The notes under the pieces are model-generated. The model had not been told where the DNA came from and searched no databases. It saw only the letters and a list, made by a program, of their open reading frames with translations. This document shows, one piece after another, positions 56,434 to 64,000 of a stretch of DNA of 64,000 bases. Origin of the DNA: Guyanagaster necrorhizus. Taxonomy: Eukaryota > Basidiomycota > Agaricomycetes > Agaricales > Physalacriaceae. How positions within the stretch are numbered: position 1 is the stretch's first letter; every line of letters starts with the position of its first letter. The translations under genes were made by a program, and so were the position numbers. The stretch is taken from contig NW_025064899.1 of the NCBI RefSeq assembly GCF_019112545.1, positions 23,185 to 87,184 on the forward strand. The letters are read 5' to 3'.

Positions 56434-58310
56434 ATGACACCGCCACGAATGGCACCCGGTCAACGAGGAGGGTCTCCCCACCCTGCTACCCAGCAGCGTG
56501 GAGGAACTCCTCGAGGGCGAGGTGGCGCACGAGGTGGAGGAGCCGCTGGGCGACAAGGCGGGCCTAGCGTCCCCGTTGCATGTAAGTTTTGCGATGTTTA
56601 GAAAGAAAAAAAAATCTATTATTGTTATCGTTTGATTCTTTAAGCTGCTGTAGAGGCCATCGGTGTTCGTCGTCCAGGATTGAGTACTGCGGGTAGGGCA
56701 AGTACAGTTCGTGTAAATGCATGCGAAATGAATGTCCCTGACATCACCGTTTACCATTATGACGGTAAAGTTTTTTTTTGTTTCTGTTGTGGTGGCTAAC
56801 ATGTTCCTAGTGGGTTCGTATTTTCAAGATCTATTATCGAATCTATAGAACGAACGACCTTTCATTTCTCTAGCGATTAAGAAGACACTCAGGGCGGCTT
56901 TGAAAATGCTGTTCATCGAGGCTCTGCAAGTCCAGTACCCCGATGTCTTTATCAAAGCAGCTGTGTATGATGGGAAGAAGAATTTGTATACGAGCCATAG
57001 GTTGGATTTTGGTACTGGGAATTCTCGCCAGGTACGTTTCTTGGCCCATCGAATTCTATGATTTATCTTGATGAACGCAGTTCAACGTGACTATGATGCA
57101 AGGGACTGGCATGTCCAATTTCAAGATCACCATCACGAAGGTGAGAGAGATTAACATGGAGTAACTCTCATTCGTCTATTGAGTAAGATTAGAACTGATT
57201 GTCCGTAGAGTGCTTAGCAGGTACGTGGCTGGTCAGCAGTCATGGGACAAAAACGTCTCTACTGCTCTTACAGTACGTGTCGTCATTTTTGTTCACTACG
57301 TGACGTGACTTCGAATTCTCTAGGCCTTGAACATTGTGATTCGGATGGCGCCCTCTCTCACCTATCCATTCCAAGTGGGCTCGTTCTATAGTGACAAGAT
57401 CAAGGTGCCGCTAGCCAATACAGGGTTAGAAGCCTGGCAAGGGTACTTTCCGTCAGTTAGGCCCACTTTGAACCGTCTGATCATCAACATCGATATTTCC
57501 ACCGGCGTGATGTTCAAACCTGGTTCGCTAATGGAAACCTGTCTTGAATTCTTCACCGGGAATCGTGGAAACAATCCAGACAGGTATTTACGAACATCTG
57601 GACCCCAGGCGTTATCTCCGATGCAGAGACATCGTTTGCAAACATTTCTTTTTGGCCTCAACGTCGAGGCCGAATCGGCCGCAGGTGTAAGGAAAAAATA
57701 TTCCATTCACAAACTGTCTGAGCGAGATGCTATTTCGACTGTTTTCACTCCGGCTGGTGGTGCACAGACCAACGTGGCGCAATACTACGCTCAGGCCAAT
57801 CGGCCTCTACGGCATGCCAATATTATCTGCATCCAGGTATGATCTATATTCTCATAGCCCAGGAAACATGTTGACAGTCTGCTAGACTGCGAATGATGCC
57901 GTGATTCCTCTAGAGCGATGTTACATTTTACCCGGTCAGCTTTCTCGCGCTGAACTATCTCTGGATGCTACACGAGCCATGGTCGAGTTTGCGACCAAAA
58001 ACCCCGATGACCAATTGAGGGCAATCAAGACTGGGATTCAGGTTCATTTTTTGTTCTACTAATGTTATTTACTCATATTCCCTCAGGTTCTTGCATTTGG
58101 ACAATCCCGATATGTCCGCGACTTTGGACTAGACATCAAGAATGCTTCCTGACCTATGGATATTCCAGCACAGATCCTCAATGCGCCGGAGCTCGAATAC
58201 GGACAAGGATTCAAGCAAAAGTTGGTTGTGAGTATTTGACTTGTTTGGAATATGTAAACCTTCTTGCTAAATCATCACTTATCAGTGACCGAGGGATGAA
58301 GCTTGGAACC
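56434..58310 (+). pseudogene. Argonaute (RNAi slicer family), 5' part only, broken by a retroelement
   Basis: Exons: 56434-56581, 56645-56764, probable 3-nt exon 56811-56813, 56874-57031, 57081-57160, 57209-57272, 57324-57836, 57886-58041, 58087-58227, 58286-58310. All phases fit. An RG/GG-rich N-terminus is followed by the N domain (RRPGLSTAGRAS, VYHYDV), the linker-1 domain in exon 7 (RMAPSLTYPF, VGSFYSD, GVMFKPG) and PAZ (about residues 255-385; NVAQYYAQANRPLRH, IPLERCYILPGQ). The linker-2 region follows (ATKNPDDQLRAI). In-frame TGA at 58150-58152 comes after about 435 codons, and a second at 58286-58288; both stand where Arg is plausible. The PRDEAWN block is cut at 58310 by TGTAATGTCA, the likely LTR start. 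MID and PIWI (the catalytic domain) are absent from the window. Argonautes bind small RNAs and silence matching RNAs; this copy cannot encode a slicer unless spliced around the insertion, which is unlikely. Confidence 0.88.
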
Positions 58311-61300
58311 TGTAATGTCATGGATACTTACTAATATCTATATTTAGTCTTCACTTTCTTCACTCTTCTTTTTATTTTGATGCAGTACAAGAAATTTCTC
58401 GATGTTTCTCTCTAAATTTCTCCTGGTATCTTTTAGAACTTTGCAATAATATAAAACTGTATGAAAATACTAGAAGAAGAATCAAATTTTTACTCTATTG
58501 AACCTTATAACTTTGTGTGGATTCTAAGTGATTGAGTCTGACTATGCTTAGTGCTTGTCAAACCCTCTGCTTTTCTGACTATGCCTAGTGCTTGTTAGAT
58601 ATCTCTAGTTATGCTTAGTGCTTGCTAGATCTACTCTAGTTCCTTTGTAGGTAATTGAACTTACAACTCTCTTTGCTATGCTTAGTATCATAGGCTATAT
58701 TTGAGTTTAACTTAGCTCATACATTGTCTATACTATGCTTGTTCTCAACATTGGTGGACACATTGCTGTTACCTATTTGAAGAAATCGATTACCACAGTA
58801 TTTTCAATCCATTCCAGCATTTCATCACTCACCTGCTCATGCAGAAACCAGCAATCATGCCAACATCAATCTCAGAAGTTCCTTTTTCAGATTCTCATAA
58901 TCACTCTCCAACACAGGACACATTCAACTGTACTTAGTAGCTGTTGGCAGTAGAATAGGAAGTAGTTTTTGAAAAGAGAGAGGTAGAGAAGGTAGATATC
59001 CTTCAGTACAAAGTATCTAGGTATTTATACTGTATCTAGAGTGGCATAGGGAGTAAATGAGACAAAGGCAACTGAGAAACAATATAAGGGTACAATAGTC
59101 ATAAAGCACAAATCCTCTACACAACAACTTCTTTACATTCCCTGATACACTGGTCCTATTAGTTTCACCAATTAAACCTGAGGAAGTAGAGGAAGATGAG
59201 AGTCACAATGTCAAAAGACTATGGCCTGCCTCTGTTGCTCTTCATACATTTGCTTGGCACTCCAATCTGAAGGAAAAGAAAGAGCATGCACTAGAGATCC
59301 TTAAGTTATGTACCAAGATTGGAAAGGGATTATATACCACCCAACACCTCTCCTACAACTGGTACACAAAGACATTTGCTGAAGAAACAGAAATGTTAGA
59401 CCACTTGCTCCATCATTTTGTTGCTGCCCTGACAGATGATGCAGTGATGTGCTTAGTAATAGCTAAATGACTAAGAGAGGCAAATGAGGAATGAACTCTC
59501 AAATGCCAACACCTAACCACTCAATACACAGTCACCAAATACAGTTGAGGTCAGTTGTTTTGAGTATGATAGAAGCACTCTTGCAGTCTTAAGTAAAATC
59601 AAAGAAACAGTCAACAAAGGCAGTTATTCAACTCTATCTTGCTTTCTAAGATGCAATACTCATGAGAGTAGTTTATAGCAATGTTTAAGTATAATTAGGA
59701 CTTATAATCAATGCACAATTGCACTCCAAATCAACTTAGAATATTCCAAAACCCAATGAACTCTGAAACCCAAATATTAAGTCTATTAAGCACTTAGACT
59801 TGACTAGCTGCACTCTTGGCTGGCTAGTGGTCCTTAAAACTGAAGAACTTGTATTCTTATGCCGAAACCCTTATAGTTTGAAACCCAAATTAATCTGAAA
59901 CTCAAAATACAGTTATTATTCCAATCCAATCCTCTCTAAGTGACAAAGCAACTTAAATAAATCACTAAGTTGAAGCAGAACTCAAAATCCGTTGTCCCAG
60001 GGACTAGCTACAGTGGGCTAGAAGGTCTGAACATGGGGGTGGGTCGCTTGCCTGCTATTTCCCCCCATTCCCTTCTTTTATACATCAACAACAGGTATAG
60101 AATCTATAAATAAAGTATTCAAAATAGTATTTCTCCTGTTTTAAAGCAGAATCATGCTATTATTCTGGAATGGCAGCATTCCTGGACTCTCCTAGGCTTT
60201 TCCAGGCCCACCTGGCCACTGCACAGCTTTATTTTAAGCCTACAGTGCCTGTGGGTACCTAACTCCTTTCTGTCTACCCAGAGTTTTAATCCTCTGAGTT
60301 ATTCTTAGTAGTTTGATTGATCAGACCCAGTCAACTGGTCCTATCCACTCTATTCCTCTCAATTCTAAGTTCCTTAGGTCACCTGATACCTAGAAAATTT
60401 GGACTTAGGCATTTCAGTCAAAACTCAGAGTGCTAGCCACAGATCATTGGGTCTCTCTTCTTACTGCTCCTGGATGATGCTATTTTTACTCAATACTCTA
60501 CAACTGGCTATAGTATTATGCCTCTAGCTGTCTTAGAATATACTTGTCTTAGTGGCATGTAGAATTGGCCCCATTTGAGGTACCATTTCTAAGTCCAACT
60601 TGGACTTAGTATTTTCCAAGATGTGATGCCAAACTTTTCCAAGTTCAAACCTGACTTAGGATTTTTATCCTTAGGCCATGTTATTTTACAAAGTCCCTTT
60701 TGGACTTAGTATTGGTGACTAGCATGACTATCAGCTTGGAGCCTCACTCATAGTCCTCTACTGGCTAATGGTCCTCAGTTACTAGCATATTGTAGTCTGT
60801 TATACAGAATTCACAAATTATAGAGCTGAACATGTACCTTGCATATTAACAGGAGAAGTTTATAGACTGAATTCATTATTCTATCAAGAGGTTTATTCTT
60901 GCCTTACTACTAAATATGCTATAGCCACTAAATCTCTCAAGAGCTTTGAATATTCAGACTTAACAGAACCTGTATGGGGACTCAACCTCAGGTTGTATCT
61001 GACAGTGAATGACTTCAAGATTTATTTCCTGCAGTACTGAATCTGTGTTGAGCAATTTCTTTACATGCTTGATGCTGTTCATGACTGGGACAATCTGTGC
61101 ACCCAAGTAATTCTGCAGGAGGAGTTATTAGTGGCTCAATGCAAAGTGGATAACATTCATGTCTAGAAAGTAGATGACATATCTATTCCTCCTACATCTG
61201 CACTTCCAAAATCATCCCTCAAGTCAAGGACACCTCATTTACAAGCCTGAATACTGCCTCTGATTGGAACTGGAGGGAGGTGAGATGTGCAGCCATGGGA

Positions 61301-61499
61301 GAAGAAGAACAGAAACTGAGCAATAGACATACTTCTCAGTACTTAACTCAAGTGGCTGAAATATTGAGGCAGTCCTCTCTTCATGTAAACTCTAAGACAA
61401 ATAGGTCACATGGGTTTAGTCTGTGAGGGCACAGAAGCTTGTGAGCAGCCTCTTGTCAACCCTATGGATAGACAGAATCTGATGACAATCAATTAAATA
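58311..61499 (+). mobile_element. Element 4: 5' region of a decayed gypsy element
   Basis: Starts TGTAATGTCATGG inside the Argonaute exon, a plausible LTR start. 58.5-58.75 kb has a loose repeat of ctatgcttagtgcttg (about five copies). A gag-like frame with TAKTF-type and LLHHFVAALTDDAV text is at 59221-59490. 59.5-60.95 kb is AT-rich and may be another inserted LTR; its limits are unclear. CpG is nearly absent. Confidence 0.6.
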
Positions 61500-62420
61500 C
61501 CAAAGATAATGGTTCTCTCAGTGATCCTGACTCAGAATCTAGTGAGAGAAATAGGGATAAACATCCTTCTCATTGACCTTCCAAGAGACCAAAGACATTC
61601 AGCCAAGCAGTTGACAGCTCTCATGTTCAGTTTGATACTAAGCTCAAGATGGAAGATGTACCTACCTGGAATAGAGACTCAGACACTATTGTATTATGAA
61701 TCTTGAAAATCAATGATCTTGCTACCATGAGTGATTCTGTTATCCAAGATATAGGTTATATTGTTCCCAAGTGATTGTCAGGAGATGCTGATAAATAGTA
61801 TCACTCCTTACTGCTACATTATAGACTGGGCTTAGAGAAAAATTGGGCTACACTCTGAGAAGGTATTACAGACTATTATATGAACAAGCATTGGTGGAAA
61901 CATCAAAAAGATAGAGCCTGAAGTGCAACTTACCAGCAATCAGGAAATACTAGAGAGATGCCTAATGAGTATTTTATCTGTAAATCTGAATTATTGAATA
62001 CCACAGTCACCTTAACTGATTCTGAGTTAATCATTCAGATAATAGACAGTGCCTCACTAAACTAGAATACAGTATTGACAACACAGCTTTATCAGACAGC
62101 AGTCAAATTCTAATCAAGTATCTGATATCATAAGGATCAGCTCCTTCATCTTGATCCCAATTATTGAGAATGTATCTTGAACATATATGAATTACAAATA
62201 GCTCAGGATAACTATAATTCTCATTATCAACAGTCTCATACCTGTCTAATTAGCTTGTCTAACAACACCATGCCTCCTCTATTTTCAAAGAATGACTCCA
62301 ATGTAATGTGACAGAAAAAGGCACCTAAAGATATAGGTGCTCAACCTTGTTGTAACTGGAAGTGGAGAGCATTGGGATCCAGAGTGCAAGTATCATGAGA
62401 AAGGTATATGTATAGATAGA
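61500..62420 (+). pseudogene. Element 4 gag
   Basis: Reads in broken frames: FDTKLKMEDVPTWNRDSDTIVL, stop, ILKINDLATMSDSV, IGYIVPK, then a YYMNKHWWKHQKDRA-like and EMPNEYFICKSELLN-like part. This order is that of Agaricomycete gypsy gag. The zinc knuckle near 62345-62400 survives only with a one-base loss (EHWDPECKYHEK in the shifted frame). Stops of all three kinds are present. Confidence 0.7.
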
Positions 62421-62815
62421 ACTTGACTTGTGGAAACTGACCTTTCTGAGCTGCAATCCCAAGATGAATATGATGAGCTATACTATGGTCTTGCAGTTGA
62501 ATTGAGTTCTGATCAGGCCATTCAGCCTACTGACTGTTTCTGCAGACTTGTCACATCATATGGAAATATTGTAGAAATAGTAGCTATGAAGGTAACTCTA
62601 AGAATGACCAGAGTAATTTATCTTTCTATCACAAAGCAAGCATTGCTCATACTCACAAGGCTGGTACAGAGGCTTCTAGCTTGACCATGTTAAAGTCACA
62701 AATTTCTTCTATCTTCACTTGCAAAGAGCAACATCACTTAGATAAATTACAATGAAAGTTTCAATGTGTTTTTCATATTCAAACACTCTGAGCATCAGGG
62801 GAAACTCTTCTGGAA

Positions 62816-64000
62816 TTGAAGGAACATATGTCAAGACACTCAGATTGTACATTTTTGGAAAGTAAGGCAACTACTACTTATGCTGGTATTAATAGAGTGA
62901 GACTGAACATAATGCCAGTGATTGTTGACTCTGGATCTGATATCACACTCATGTCTTGCCCTAAGGTCAGAATAGATCAGAAGATTAATCTTATTCAAGT
63001 CACAGAAAACTCTATGATTTCTGGATATGTCAATATAGATTTATTCTTTTTGACAAATGAAAGACCAGTGAAAATGAATGTTGATGCCCATATTGTCAAT
63101 GGAATGACTGCCCCTTTCATTTTAAGTAATCATTTTGCTTATCAGCACTCTATTTCTATTCTTTGACAAGATGGTTCAAGCTATTTGTCCTTCAGAGATA
63201 CTGGCCATAAGATAGAAGTTGAGAGTTCAACAACTCCTTCAACTATTGATACTGAGGGTAGAGCCTTCAAGATTCAAGTTCTTCCAGAAGCAAGCTCTCT
63301 CCTAGCTAAACATCAAACTCACTGATAGTCACAGAAGATTAGAAAACAGCAACATCTCCTTTAAAATCAAGGGGAAGTAAGAGTTGCAAAATATGTCATA
63401 ATCTCTCCTGAAACCAGTGTCCACATTCCTGTAGAAGTACTGCTTACAGCCAAGGCTCAGAACCTATTTATAGAATAGCATATAGGCTAGGATCCAAACC
63501 AGCAAGAATTCTATGGCTCATCTGATTCCTTAATCTCAAAGGAAGACCCTTATCTTTATATATCCAACTTCTCTGATATGCCTATTATTATTAGCCAATG
63601 ACAGAAAGTAGGACATGCTCATAATCTAAGAAACTGGCTGGATAGATATAAAGAAAAAGATGATTGCATTCAAACAAAGGAATTACATGTATATCTGATA
63701 AGAGAATTGATTAAAGCACAGACCACAAACTCCACAGAGAAATCAGGATGAATGATCTAAAGCAACTCTGATATCACATCTAAAGCATAATGTAATGCAC
63801 CAGAATCTGATGATTCTGCTGCTACAGCACCTGTGGAAGAAGGGCCTAAGACTACAGATTCTCCTACTGATTCATTATCTTCATCAGATATTTTTGATAC
63901 CCTTGACATTTTCCCAGATCTCACAGATGGTCAGCAGCAATGTCTACAAGATATGATTATTAGAAATCAGAGTGCTTTCAGTCTGGATGGCAAGTTAGGC
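62816..64000 (+). pseudogene. Element 4 protease and start of RT, runs off the window
   Basis: The frame 62816-63166 holds the retropepsin-like core: VIVDSGSDITLMS, then INLIQVTENSMISGYVNIDLFF and MTAPFILSNHF. The catalytic DSG is intact. After several stops, the LDIFPDLTDGQQQ-type and NQSAFSLDGKLG segments just before 64000 are the usual lead-in to reverse transcriptase. The remainder lies outside the window. Confidence 0.8.

Noticed and set aside
1..64000. Prokaryote-type systems (CRISPR, toxin-antitoxin, phage defence, operons)
   Set aside because: Spliced genes, eukaryotic retrotransposons and fungal families throughout; no direct-repeat/spacer array or operon layout was seen.

Overview
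The window looks like a piece of a filamentous basidiomycete genome, most likely an Agaricomycete. Genes carry many 45-65 nt GT-AG introns. The one clearly intact enzyme gene is a secreted intradiol (catechol-type) dioxygenase of the kind found in litter and wood fungi. Several other genes belong to families I know mainly from Agaricomycetes. The mobile elements are mainly chromodomain-bearing Ty3/gypsy retrotransposons. Nothing bacterial (operons, CRISPR) is present. No database search was possible, so family names rest on recognised motifs.

Layout. 0-2.4 kb: a decayed, CpG-poor, transposon-like gene. 4.2-5.2 kb (-): a complete three-exon single-pass membrane protein gene. 6.4-7.2 kb (-): a decayed intradiol dioxygenase, abutting a 322-bp near-perfect inverted repeat (7206-7527 and 8298-8619). 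9.8-10.8 and 13.0-13.9 kb (+): two decayed copies of a multi-pass membrane protein family. 10.9-15.3 and 20.9-21.1 kb: tRNA-like (B-box) SINE-like repeats. 15.9-17.1 kb (-): a frameshifted Agaricomycete-type gene. About 17.9-18.1 kb: a probable Ty1/copia gag scrap. 21.3-26.5 kb: no gene I can support. 26.63-28.04 kb (+): the intact six-exon intradiol dioxygenase. 28.4-29.3 kb: more SINE-like repeats. 29.5-54.15 kb: a nest of retrotransposons. 54.15-55.24 kb (+): a 7-TM family pseudogene cut by the nest. 56.43-58.31 kb (+): the 5' part of an Argonaute gene, broken by another retroelement. 58.3-64 kb (+): that decayed gypsy element, running off the window.

The nest can be read in layers. Element 1 (31609-40522) has 518-bp LTRs and a CTTTG target-site duplication, and it sits inside the reverse transcriptase of CpG-poor element 2. 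A CpG-rich solo LTR (32449-32882, duplication GTGTC) sits inside element 1. Element 3 (44723-52875) lies alongside. CpG content rises from older to younger layers. In-frame stops in element 1 are nearly all TGA at places where arginine is expected. Comparing the three elements at the same codons points to CpG-to-TpG/CpA decay, meaning methylation-driven ageing. The LTRs and primer-binding sites also carry a complementary 13-nt pair that covaries between elements, the signature of Tf1/sushi-type self-priming.

The themes connect. Transposons have been methylated and eroded, an RNAi gene has itself been broken by a retroelement and carries the same kind of TGA stops, and several neighbouring host genes exist only as decayed copies.
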